Assembly (NCBI GenBank): GCA_030695565.1
Contig: JAUYRZ010000015.1
Span: forward strand, 1 to 64,000
Direction: 5' to 3'
Source: Archangium sp.
GTDB lineage: Bacteria > Myxococcota > Myxococcia > Myxococcales > Myxococcaceae
DNA: 64,000 nucleotides
Shown here one piece after another: positions 17,890 to 26,800 of the stretch (positions are counted from its first letter, which is position 1; the number at the start of each line of letters is the position of its first letter). The notes below the pieces were generated by a model, which was given only the letters and a program-made list of their open reading frames with translations, did no database searches and was not told the DNA's origin. Both the position numbers and the translations under genes were made by a program.

Positions 17890-19422
17890 CTACTTTGAAT
17901 CGAAGTACCGCTGAACGAGCGCGCGGTTGCGGGGCCTCATCGCCCCTTCGTCGTAACCGGCCGCTTGATCGCCTGAAGCGCTCTGGCCGGTTCCGGTGCT
18001 GATGGTGCGGTCTGGGTTCGTCTTCGGGTTGGTGCCGCGCAGCCCGAAGAGTTCTTCACCCTCGCCGCCGTTTCCTTCGGGCAGCGCTTCGTACTTGAGG
18101 CGATCGGGATCCATCTCGGCGTTGCCTCCGAAGACGAGCTCTTGCGCGTCACCGCCGCGACCCACGCCGCCTTCTTCCATGCCGCGCGAGGCGTGCTCAT
18201 CGCCGTTGGTGCCGGTCTTGCCCTGGCCTTTTCCTTCTCCCTGGCCTTCGCCCTGCCCCTCGCCTGATCCTTTGCCTTGGCCCTTGCTCGGGCTCTTGCC
18301 GGACGACGGCCGCTTCGCCTGCGGGGAGTTGCCCTTGCTGAACTGCTTGGAGAGCTGGTCCTGGCGCTGTGCGAGGGCCTTGCGGAGATCGCTCACCTGC
18401 TTGCTGGTGGGTCCGCTCTTGCCAGGGCTTTGACCGTCTTTGCCTTGCTGACCGTCTTTGCCCTGCTGACCGTCTTTGCCCTGCTGGCCGTCTTTGCCCT
18501 GCTGGCCGTCTTTTCCTTCGCCGTCCTTCCCCTCGCCGTCTTCACCGTCTTTGCCTTCGCCGTCTTTGCCTTGCTGCCCCTCGCCCATTGCCTGCTTCAT
18601 GGCCTGCTCGCCGGAGTTGGCCTGGCCGTCGGAGAGATCCATCAGCGCCTGCTCGAGTTCGTCACGTTCGCGCTTCTCCGATTCCCCGGACTGCGCGTTG
18701 GCCATGGCGTTCTCGAGGTTCTTGGCGGCGTTCTCGGCGCGTTCGAGTTCACGAGACGCTTCGGCGGCCTGATTGTCGACCTGCTGCTCGAGGGCGTCAG
18801 CGGCTTCCCAATCAGCGGCATCGAAGGAGTTGTCAGCGAGCTCTTCCTGAAGACGCTGCAGCTCAGCGAGCGCAGCCTGCTCGGCCGGCTCTTCTTTGGC
18901 GATCGCCTCCATCTTCTCGGCGAGTTCTTCCACGCGCGTGGCCGCCGCGGCGTTCGGAGGAACGAGCACGCTCTGCGCCTGCGGCACCAGCATGCCGACG
19001 AGCAGGAAACAGAACGCGAGACCGATCAACGAAGCCGGCCTGCGAAGCTGAATCTCGGGGAGTGGGATGGCCTTGAGCTGCTGGTTGAGACCGAGCTCCC
19101 AGTCACCGACGGGCATCTCGAGGCGGGTGAGCAGCAGACCACCCGCTTCGGCCTGACGATCCGCGATCACCGCGGCGCGCGCCTGGCTGACGCCTTGATT
19201 GCGAACCAGCAGCCAGGTGATGAACGCGCCGAGGGCGAGCGCCAGGGGGCCGACGATGAAGAGGCCCTTCTGCACGAAGATGCGCCAGACGACGAAGGCG
19301 GTGATGGCGACCCAGACTGGACCCACCGCGGCCCGGAGAAGCACCTCGAGGTTCAAGTGACGGCGCACGCGGGAGATGCGTGCTTCGACCGCTTGTCTCC
19401 GTCGTTCTTCCCCGGCGGCCAT
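17890..19422 (-). CDS. Membrane protein with coiled coil and GKDGQQ repeats
   Basis: About 510 residues from the ATG at 19422; a GTG at 19458 is an alternative start. Two close membrane helices lie near residues 32-75 and a third near 140. A long Glu/Ala-rich coiled coil follows (about 160-250). A low-complexity region of GKDGE and GKDGQQ repeats and Gly/Gln/Lys-rich sequence covers about 265-390. The C-terminus is acidic and then basic. The layout resembles the DUF4175-like or YfbK-associated membrane proteins at the head of MoxR operons. It is the promoter-proximal gene of the minus-strand run. The function is unknown; a structural or scaffolding role is plausible. Confidence 0.75.
   Translation of the reverse strand: MAAGEERRRQAVEARISRVRRHLNLEVLLRAAVGPVWVAITAFVVWRIFVQKGLFIVGPLALALGAFITWLLVRNQGVSQARAAVIADRQAEAGGLLLTRLEMPVGDWELGLNQQLKAIPLPEIQLRRPASLIGLAFCFLLVGMLVPQAQSVLVPPNAAAATRVEELAEKMEAIAKEEPAEQAALAELQRLQEELADNSFDAADWEAADALEQQVDNQAAEASRELERAENAAKNLENAMANAQSGESEKRERDELEQALMDLSDGQANSGEQAMKQAMGEGQQGKDGEGKDGEDGEGKDGEGKDGQQGKDGQQGKDGQQGKDGQQGKDGQSPGKSGPTSKQVSDLRKALAQRQDQLSKQFSKGNSPQAKRPSSGKSPSKGQGKGSGEGQGEGQGEGKGQGKTGTNGDEHASRGMEEGGVGRGGDAQELVFGGNAEMDPDRLKYEALPEGNGGEGEELFGLRGTNPKTNPDRTISTGTGQSASGDQAAGYDEGAMRPRNRALVQRYFDSK
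18434..18505. repeat. 18-bp tandem coding repeats
   Basis: Four near-identical 18-base units of the form CCGTCTTTGCCCTGCTGR on the plus strand encode GKDGQQ hexapeptides on the minus strand. More degenerate GKDGEGKDGE units continue to about 18570. Confidence 0.9.
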
Positions 19423-19527
19423 TTCGTCGAGCAGCCTAACTCGCGAGGGCCACCACACCTTCCCCTTTCTGGCAGGGCGTCATCAGCGGAACCGAAGGGT
19501 CAGCTCCGGCGTCTGAGCGGTCTCCGA

Positions 19528-20532
19528 TCAGGTCTTCAAGGCGAGTTCGGCGACGTTCACTTGTTCGTCCCATGCCCGGGAGTCGTCGGCGTCGATGATG
19601 GACTTGCCGCGCTCGCCGTCACTCATGCCGTTCCAGAACCGCAGGCTCTGATCGGTGATGGTCGCGATCGCCAGGACCAGACGAGCCAGCCGCGGCGGCA
19701 TGGGCTCCTTGCGCTCGTCGCGCGCGAACGCGTCGGCCAGGCTGCGGGCGCGGTTCCAGGGCTTTTCGTCCCACACCTTGGAGTAATAGGTGCCGTCCCC
19801 GGAGTAGCCCATGTTCTCGGCGTACACGCGGCAAGCGCGGATGAAGGTCTCGAGCGTCGCCTTCGCCTGCAGTTCACGGTCTTCAGCGATGGCCTCGTTG
19901 ACAGCGACTTCTCCGAAGCGATCCTTCAGCGCATCGGCCAACACGAAGCTTCGATGAGCGCCGGGGTGCTGCTCGCAACCCCAGAGGTGCTCGCGAAACG
20001 TCTCGAGAGGGAAGATGCCAGCGCACCAGGGGCACGGGTCGATCGCGCGCTCCACGATGTTCATCGTGGAACGCAGCGCCCCGCGTACGGATCGCGCGGC
20101 CTCTTGCCGCTTGTCTGCGCTGACACCATCCCGTCCGAGCAGCGCGACGGCCTCCGCGAAAGGAACGAACATCCAGAAGTCTTCGTCTCGGCTACGCGAC
20201 GGGAAGGTCAACGCGGGAGCCGGCTCGAGATCATTCGGCACGCCGCGCTGCTCCGACAAACGCGCCGCGACCCGGGAGAGCCGCTGGTACTGAATGCGGG
20301 CGGGGTGGCGCTCGCACCGGAGCACGTGTGCGGTGGCGTCGGTGGCGCTGACCTGTTCGATGCCGCAGAAGGCACAGTACGGCGCCGACAGGTTGGGCCA
20401 CTTCACCTGGGCGTTCAGCTCCGCGCGCTCGAGCAACACCCGCTGCTCGAGTTCGTTGAGCGGCGCGAGCTCCAACCGCTCGAGAAGTCGGACCACTTCG
20501 GAGGTTTGCCAACCGGTTTGTTGATTCGCCAT
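19528..20532 (-). CDS. Protein with two C2HC zinc fingers, divergent from DISARM
   Basis: 334 residues. The ATG is preceded by AAAGGAG at 8 bases, which decides the start against longer in-frame ORFs. Two internally duplicated Cys/His motifs are visible: C-AF-C-x12-H-x3-C-ERHP near residue 54 and C-PW-C-x11-H-x3-C-EQHP near residue 166. Each fits a C2HC zinc finger ending in E-x-HP. The rest is helical, with an alternating charged C-terminal part. I do not recognise the family. It diverges from drmD across a 123-base intergenic region, so it may be a regulator or accessory of the defence locus, or an unrelated neighbour. Confidence 0.75.
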   Translation of the reverse strand: MANQQTGWQTSEVVRLLERLELAPLNELEQRVLLERAELNAQVKWPNLSAPYCAFCGIEQVSATDATAHVLRCERHPARIQYQRLSRVAARLSEQRGVPNDLEPAPALTFPSRSRDEDFWMFVPFAEAVALLGRDGVSADKRQEAARSVRGALRSTMNIVERAIDPCPWCAGIFPLETFREHLWGCEQHPGAHRSFVLADALKDRFGEVAVNEAIAEDRELQAKATLETFIRACRVYAENMGYSGDGTYYSKVWDEKPWNRARSLADAFARDERKEPMPPRLARLVLAIATITDQSLRFWNGMSDGERGKSIIDADDSRAWDEQVNVAELALKT

Positions 20533-20655
20533 GAGGAGCACTCCTTTGGTCCACGAAATGTGGGCCAATGAAGGATGACTGCCCACGCTGACATCTGAGG
20601 ACATGGCCTCTCCTTCCAAGGGGTTGAAGGCGAGCGGTTCGCTATTGTCGCGGCC
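20533..20655. promoter_or_regulatory. Divergent intergenic region upstream of DISARM
   Basis: These 123 bases separate the zinc-finger gene and drmD and must hold promoters for both unless drmD is read from elsewhere. An imperfect inverted repeat GGTCCAC-gaaat-GTGGGCC (one mismatch, about 20550-20568) is a possible operator. I see no clear -35/-10 pair. Confidence 0.4.
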
Positions 20656-23600
20656 GTGCTCACCGACTCCCTGCCTCGCCCTGGAGACATCGCTCGCGTT
20701 CGTCACCGCCAGTATCTGGTCGACGAGGTCCAGGCCGCGAGCGGCGTGCGCGATACGAACACGCTCGTTCGACTCACCTGTCTTGACGACGACGCGCAAG
20801 GAAGGCCGCTCTCCGTGCTCTGGGAGCGGGAGCTGGGTGCGCAAGTGCTCCGCCCCGAGACGCGGGGATTGGCCCACGCGACGAAGCTCGATGAACCACG
20901 GCACTTCGCGGCCTACTTGCACGCGCTGAAGTGGAGCTCGGTCACGGCGACCGACGCCCGGCTCTTTCAGGCGCCATTTCGCGCTGGCATTCACCTGCTC
21001 GATCACCAACTGACGCCGCTGAAGAAGGCGCTCGAGTTGCCTCGGGTCAACCTCTTCATCGCGGACGACGTGGGCCTGGGAAAGACGATCGAAGCGGGCC
21101 TGGTCATGCAGGAGCTGATGCTCCGCCAGCGCGTCGAGCGGGTGCTCGTGGTCTGCCCTGCGTCCGTCACGCTGCAGTGGAAGGAAGAGATGGAGCGGCG
21201 CTTCGGCCTCCACTTCGAGATCTTCAACCGCGACTTCGTGGCGCGTCGCCGGCAGGAGCGCGGCTTTCAGGTTCCCGTCTGGGGAACGCATGCGCGCTTC
21301 ATCGTCTCGTACCAGACGCTGCGGCGCAGCGAGTACTTCGAGCCGCTCAAGACCTTCCTCAGCGAGCGCGGGAGACAGAAGTCGATGCTGGTGCTCGACG
21401 AGGCCCACGTCGTCGCCCCGGCGTCTTCGACGCGGTACGCGGTCGACACCGAGACCACCCGCAGCATCCGCCAGCTCACCGAGCTGTTCGAGCATCGCCT
21501 CTTCCTCTCGGCGACGCCGCACAACGGGCACAGCAACAGCTTCTCGGCGCTGCTCGAGATGCTCGACCCTCAGCGTTTCACGCGCGGAACCCGGGTGAAG
21601 GAGCAGCAGCTCGAACCGGTGATGGTGCGCCGGCTGAAGAGCGATCTGCGCGCGCTGGGCAGCGACGATTACCCTGAGCGGCAGGTGCTGGCGATTCACC
21701 TGACCCACCAGCAGGGCGCGTGGACGGCGACCTCTCCCGACGGCAGCGTCACCCCACTCGGCGAGGGCCCTGCCACCGAGCTGGAGCTGTCCACCATGCT
21801 CGCGCGCTACACCGAGCTGATGCGCCCTACCGCCCGGCGCGGCCGGCTGGTGTTCATCAACCTGCAGAAGCGACTGCTCTCGAGCATCGAGGCCTTCCAC
21901 CGCACGCTCTCGGTCCACGCGGCGGCGTTCGGTGCGGGCTCACTCGCGCCGGGTGCGCGCGCGGAAGAAGAGAGCAGCCCGGCCGAAGAGTTCGGGGAGA
22001 CAGACTCTGAGTTGGAGCTCGAGTTCGAGCAGGAGGTGCGTGAGGAGAGCAGCGGGCTGAGCCCTGATGTTCAAGCGCGGGTGCTGCTCGATGAGCTGCT
22101 CTCCCTGAGTGCCAGGCACCGCAACCGCCCCGACACCAAGCTCAAGGCGCTGATCGAGTGGATCAAGCAGCACCTCTGCGCGCTCACGCCGGGGGCGGCG
22201 TGGAAGCCGCGGCGGGTGATCATCTTCACGGAGTACGGAGACACGCTCGGCTATCTGAGAGAGCAGCTCACCGCGGCCTTCGAGTCCACCGAGCGTGGTG
22301 ACGAGCGCATCCTCACGCTCAAGGGCGGCCTGGGTGACGAAGGCCGCGCGGCGGTACAACGCGCCTTCAACGGCGACCTCGAGGAGCACCCGGTTCGCGT
22401 GCTGCTGGCGACCGACGCCGCGCGAGAAGGCATCAACCTGCAGGGGCACTGCGCGGATCTCTTCCACTTCGACGTGCCGTGGAACCCTTCGCGGCTGGAG
22501 CAGCGCAACGGCCGAATCGATCGCGCGCTGCAGCCTGAGAAGGTCGTGCGCTGCGGCTACTTCATCTACACGCAGCGCGCAGAAGACGCGGTGCTCGAGA
22601 CGCTGGCGCGCAAGGTCGAGGTGATCGCGCGCGAGCTGGGGAGCCTGGGCAGCGTGCTGATGGATCAGATGGAGGCCGCCCTGCGCGAGGGCATTGGCGC
22701 GGGCACCCAGGAGGCGGTGGAGAAGGCGGCGCACTCCGCGTTGTCAGACGTGGCCAGGCAGGAGCTGGAGACCCAACGCACGCAGACCCGACTCAAGAAG
22801 GAGCTCGACGCGATCGCGGAGATCACCGAGCGCAGCCGCAAGGTGATGGACTTCGACCCGGCCCTGCTCCGTGACGCTTTGGACGTGGGCTTCGAGCTCT
22901 CCGGAGCGCAGCGCCTCTCGGCGCAGAACCTCAAGGAAGACGGCAAGGCCCTGAACGCGTGGAAGATGCCAACGCTGCCCGACTCGTGGAGCCGCACGCT
23001 CGACAGCATTCGCCATCCGCGCGAGAAGGACGAGACGCTTTGGGATTGGAGGAAGCGGCCCGTGCGCTCGGTGGTGTTCGAGGCGCCGGAGCGGATCTCG
23101 AGCGAGCTGGCGCACCTGCACCTCTCTCACCCCATCGTGCAGCGCGTGCTTCAGCGCTACCTCGCGCAAGGCTTCAGCGCGAATGATCTGAGCCGGGTCA
23201 CGGTGGTGCGCACCAAGCGCGACGCGGTGGCGCGGGTGATCGTGTTCGGGCGGTTGTCACTTTTCGGAAACGGCGCGGCGCGCCTGCACGACGAAGTGGT
23301 GAGCGTCTCTGCGAAGTGGCTGGAGGCGGAGGGAAAAGGCCACCTCAAGCCGTTCGGAGACGAAGCCGATCGACGGGCGATCGATCAACTGGAGGCGACG
23401 CTCGCAGAGGCGCCAGACCTCTCCTCGTTGCCGGAAGCCGTGCAGAAGAAGCTCCTCAAGGCCGCCCCGGGCGACTTCGCCAAGCTGTGGCCTGCGGTCG
23501 AAGACGAGTCGTCGCGCCGAGAGAAGGACGCGAGGAAGAAGTTGGTCGAGCGAGGCCAGGCTGAAGCGAAGGCGCTGACGAAGATCCTCGAGCTGCAGCA

Positions 23601-23823
23601 GGAGTCGATCGCCGAGGTGCTCGATCGGCAGCTCGACCTCGACCTGGTCGCCAAAGAAGAGGTCGATCAGTTCAAGCGCGACAAGGGACACCTGGAGAAC
23701 CGGCGCGCAGCGCTCGAGAAGGAACTCGAAGAACAACCCGAGCTGCTGAAGCAGACCTACGACGTGCGGCTCGCGCGCTTGACGCCTGTGGGCATGGTCT
23801 ACCTGTGGCCGAGTTCACGATGA
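20656..23823 (+). CDS. drmD: DISARM SNF2-family helicase DrmD
   Basis: 1055 residues, GTG start. The SNF2/RapA-like helicase core begins with DDVGLGKTIEAG (motif I, about 138-149). Motif II is DEAH at 248-251, and motif III is LFLSATPHNGHSNS. The C-terminal RecA lobe contains LLATDAAREGINLQG and the arginine-finger motif SRLEQRNGRIDR. A helical region and a coiled coil finish the protein. In class 1 DISARM, DrmD is the SNF2 helicase encoded at the head of the operon with drmMI, and that is its place here. Its product probably helps detect or remodel invading unmethylated DNA. Confidence 0.92.
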   Translation: MLTDSLPRPGDIARVRHRQYLVDEVQAASGVRDTNTLVRLTCLDDDAQGRPLSVLWERELGAQVLRPETRGLAHATKLDEPRHFAAYLHALKWSSVTATDARLFQAPFRAGIHLLDHQLTPLKKALELPRVNLFIADDVGLGKTIEAGLVMQELMLRQRVERVLVVCPASVTLQWKEEMERRFGLHFEIFNRDFVARRRQERGFQVPVWGTHARFIVSYQTLRRSEYFEPLKTFLSERGRQKSMLVLDEAHVVAPASSTRYAVDTETTRSIRQLTELFEHRLFLSATPHNGHSNSFSALLEMLDPQRFTRGTRVKEQQLEPVMVRRLKSDLRALGSDDYPERQVLAIHLTHQQGAWTATSPDGSVTPLGEGPATELELSTMLARYTELMRPTARRGRLVFINLQKRLLSSIEAFHRTLSVHAAAFGAGSLAPGARAEEESSPAEEFGETDSELELEFEQEVREESSGLSPDVQARVLLDELLSLSARHRNRPDTKLKALIEWIKQHLCALTPGAAWKPRRVIIFTEYGDTLGYLREQLTAAFESTERGDERILTLKGGLGDEGRAAVQRAFNGDLEEHPVRVLLATDAAREGINLQGHCADLFHFDVPWNPSRLEQRNGRIDRALQPEKVVRCGYFIYTQRAEDAVLETLARKVEVIARELGSLGSVLMDQMEAALREGIGAGTQEAVEKAAHSALSDVARQELETQRTQTRLKKELDAIAEITERSRKVMDFDPALLRDALDVGFELSGAQRLSAQNLKEDGKALNAWKMPTLPDSWSRTLDSIRHPREKDETLWDWRKRPVRSVVFEAPERISSELAHLHLSHPIVQRVLQRYLAQGFSANDLSRVTVVRTKRDAVARVIVFGRLSLFGNGAARLHDEVVSVSAKWLEAEGKGHLKPFGDEADRRAIDQLEATLAEAPDLSSLPEAVQKKLLKAAPGDFAKLWPAVEDESSRREKDARKKLVERGQAEAKALTKILELQQESIAEVLDRQLDLDLVAKEEVDQFKRDKGHLENRRAALEKELEEQPELLKQTYDVRLARLTPVGMVYLWPSSR

Positions 23824-23847
23824 GAACGATGGCGACTTTGAGCAACA

Positions 23848-23888
23848 ATCTCCCTCTCCCCGAGGGGGAGAGGGTCGGGGAGAGGGCA
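23848..23888. repeat. CTCTCCCC-family hairpin between drmD and drmMI
   Basis: CCCTCTCCCC-GAG-GGGGAGAGGG is a perfect 10-bp stem (23852-23874), followed by the family tail GTCGGGGAGAGGG. It occupies the 72-base gap between drmD and drmMI and could attenuate read-through or stabilise the upstream message. Confidence 0.85.
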
Positions 23889-23895
23889 GTGGCCA

Positions 23896-26800
23896 ATGAG
23901 TGACAACGAGCGCCGGTATCACGAGACCTGGCTGGGCATGGCGCAGCCGATCGAAGGCCTGGTCGTCTCAGTGCCCGTGCTCGACGACGCGCAGTGCATG
24001 CAGCGCCTGCACGGCTCGGAGCAGGCCAAGCTGATCGCCCTCACGGGCGCCGACAAGCCGCTGCTCACCGACGTCCCGCGCTTCCTGAAGGAGGTGCTCG
24101 ACTACCCGGAGGGCTCCTGGTCGACCGAGTTCCCGGAAGACCTCCGGCTGGACGTGGTCGAGGGCCAACAAACACTGCGGCCCACGCGAGGCCTCAAGCG
24201 GCGCGGCGCACCGCCTGCGAAGCCAGAAGGTCTGCCCGACGACTCCACGCCGACCAGCCGCGCAGGCGAAGGCTTCGTGCTGCTGACCTGGGAAATCCCT
24301 TCAGGGCTTCCGCTCGACACCAAGGAGAACACCACCGGCGCCTGGTTCTACGAGCCCAGCGCGAAGTTCGAGCGGCTGCTGCGCGCGGCCCGGGTACCGG
24401 TGGGGTTGCTGTTCAACGGAGAGTCGATCCGCCTGATGTACGCGCCGCATGGCGAGTCGACGGGCCACCTCACCTTCCGGCTGAAGGATCTCGTCACCAC
24501 CGGTGGCCGGCCGCTGTTCGACGCGATGGTGATGCTGCTCAACGCGCGGCGGCTCTATGGCGTCTTGCCCGAGCACCAGCTCCCGGCGTTGCTCGAGCAG
24601 TCTCGGCGCAGGCAAGCCAACGTCACCGAAGCGCTGGCGGAGCAGGTGTTCGAGGCGCTCACCATTCTCCTCGCCGGCTTCGAAGGCGCGGCGGATCGGG
24701 ATGGCAGCCGCTCGCTCAAAGACGCGCTGTCCCGAGGGGAAGACCACGTCTACGGCGGGCTGCTGGCGGTGCTGCTGCGCTTGGTGTTCGTGCTCTACGC
24801 GGAAGACCGCGGGCTGATGCCCACCGACGAAGAGCCGTACGCGGAAGACCTCTCGGTGAAGGCGCTGTACCTGCAGCTGCTGGAAGACTCGGGCAACTTC
24901 CCCGACGCAATGAGCCGGAGGTTCGGTGCCTGGCCGCGGCTGTTGGCGCTCTTCCGCTCCATCTTCTTCGGGGCGGCGCACGGCAAGCTGCACATGCCGC
25001 CGCGACGCGGCCAGCTGTTCGATCCAGAGGCGTACCCGTTTCTCGAAGGCTGGAGCGTCGGTGGTGCGCCCGTCGCGCCCGAGGCACGCGCGGCGGTACA
25101 GGTCCCCCCGGTCGACGACGAGACACTGTTTCGCGTGTTGGACAAGTTGATCGTCCTCGAGGGGCAGCGGCTGAGCTACCAGTCGCTCGACGTCGAGCAG
25201 ATCGGCTCGGTCTACGAAGCGCTGATGGGGTACCACGTGAAGCCGCTCACCGGAGCGGGCGTGTGCCTCAAGTCGACGCATGTGTGGGTGTCGGCGGACG
25301 AGGTATTGGAGGCTCCAGCCGCGCGCCGGGCGAGCTGGTTCGAAGACGAAGGCGCGCTCGACGGGAAGCAGGCGAAGGCGGCCGCGAAGGCGCTGGAGAA
25401 GGCGAAGACCGAAGCCGACGTGCTGGAGGCGCTCGAGCCGTGGAGACTCAAACAACTCGAGACGAAGGCCATGGGGCGGTTGGTCTTGCAGCCCGGCCTC
25501 GAGCGGCGGCGCACCAGCAGTCACTACACGCCGCGCACGCTTTCGTCTCCGATCGTGCGGCGGGCGCTGGAGCCGTTGCTTAAGGCGATGGGCGAGGTCC
25601 CCTCGTCGGAGCGCCTGCTCAACCTGAAGATCTGCGATCCCGCGATGGGCTCGGGCGCGTTCCTGGTCGAGGCCTGCCGCTTTCTGGCAGATCAGGTGGT
25701 CGCCGCGTGGACGCGCGAAGGCGTGCTGAAGGAGGCGCCGAAAGACGAAGACGTGGTGATGCGCGCGCGCCGCCTGGTGGCGCAGCGATGCCTCTACGGC
25801 GTCGACAAGAACCCGTTCGCGGTGAACCTGGCGAAGTTGTCGTTGTGGTTGGTGACCCTCGCGAAGGTGGAGCCTTTCACGTTCCTCGACCACGCGCTCA
25901 AGTGTGGTGACTCGCTGGTGGGCCTGGACCTCGAGCAAATCCGCGCGTTCCGCTGGACGCCTTCGACGAAGAAGGAGGAGCAACTCGACCTCTCCGGCGA
26001 GGTGTTCAAGAAGGCGCTCGCGGTGGCGCTCGAGAAGCGGCAGGCCATTCTCCAACTCGCGCTCGATCTGGAGCGGCCGTCTGTGAAGCGGCCGAAGCAG
26101 TTGGGGTTGGATCCTGCGAAGAAGAAGGAGGAGTTGCTGCGAGATGCCGACGAGGCGCTGGCGCCTGTGAAACGGATCGCCGATGCGTGCGTCGGGGCCT
26201 TCTTCGCGTCCGACTCGGACAAGGAGCGGGAGAAGGAACGCGTTCGTCGGCTCGACGTGATGGGGGCATGGCTTGCGAAGTCGGAAGACGGCGTTGCGCC
26301 GGCGCCCACTGAGGCCGTGCTTGGCCTCACGTCACCGCCACATGCATTTCACTGGGCGCTCGAGTTTCCCGAAGTGTTCCACGGCAAGCGGCCGGATCCG
26401 CTCGACGCGGAGCAACCGAACAAGGCCGCGTGGATGGATGCATTCGTCGGGAACCCGCCGTTCATGGGCAAGAACGGGATCATCGACACGGGTGGCGAAG
26501 GGTACTTGCCGTGGCTGCAGACGGTTCATGAAGATGCGCACGGCAACGCAGACCTGGCCGCGCACTTCTTTCGTCGAGCGTTCCACTTGCTCGGAGAACA
26601 CGGAACGATCGGGTTCATCGCGACGAACACAATCGGCCAGGGCGACACCCGAGGGACAGGCCTGAAATGGATCGTTGACCAGGGTGCAGTGCTCTTCGAC
26701 GCGGTCAGATCAATGAAGTGGCCCGTGCCCGGAGCGAACGTCGCTGTCTCGATCGTGCACGTCGCCAAAGGCAACGTGACCGAAGTTACACTCGAGCCGC

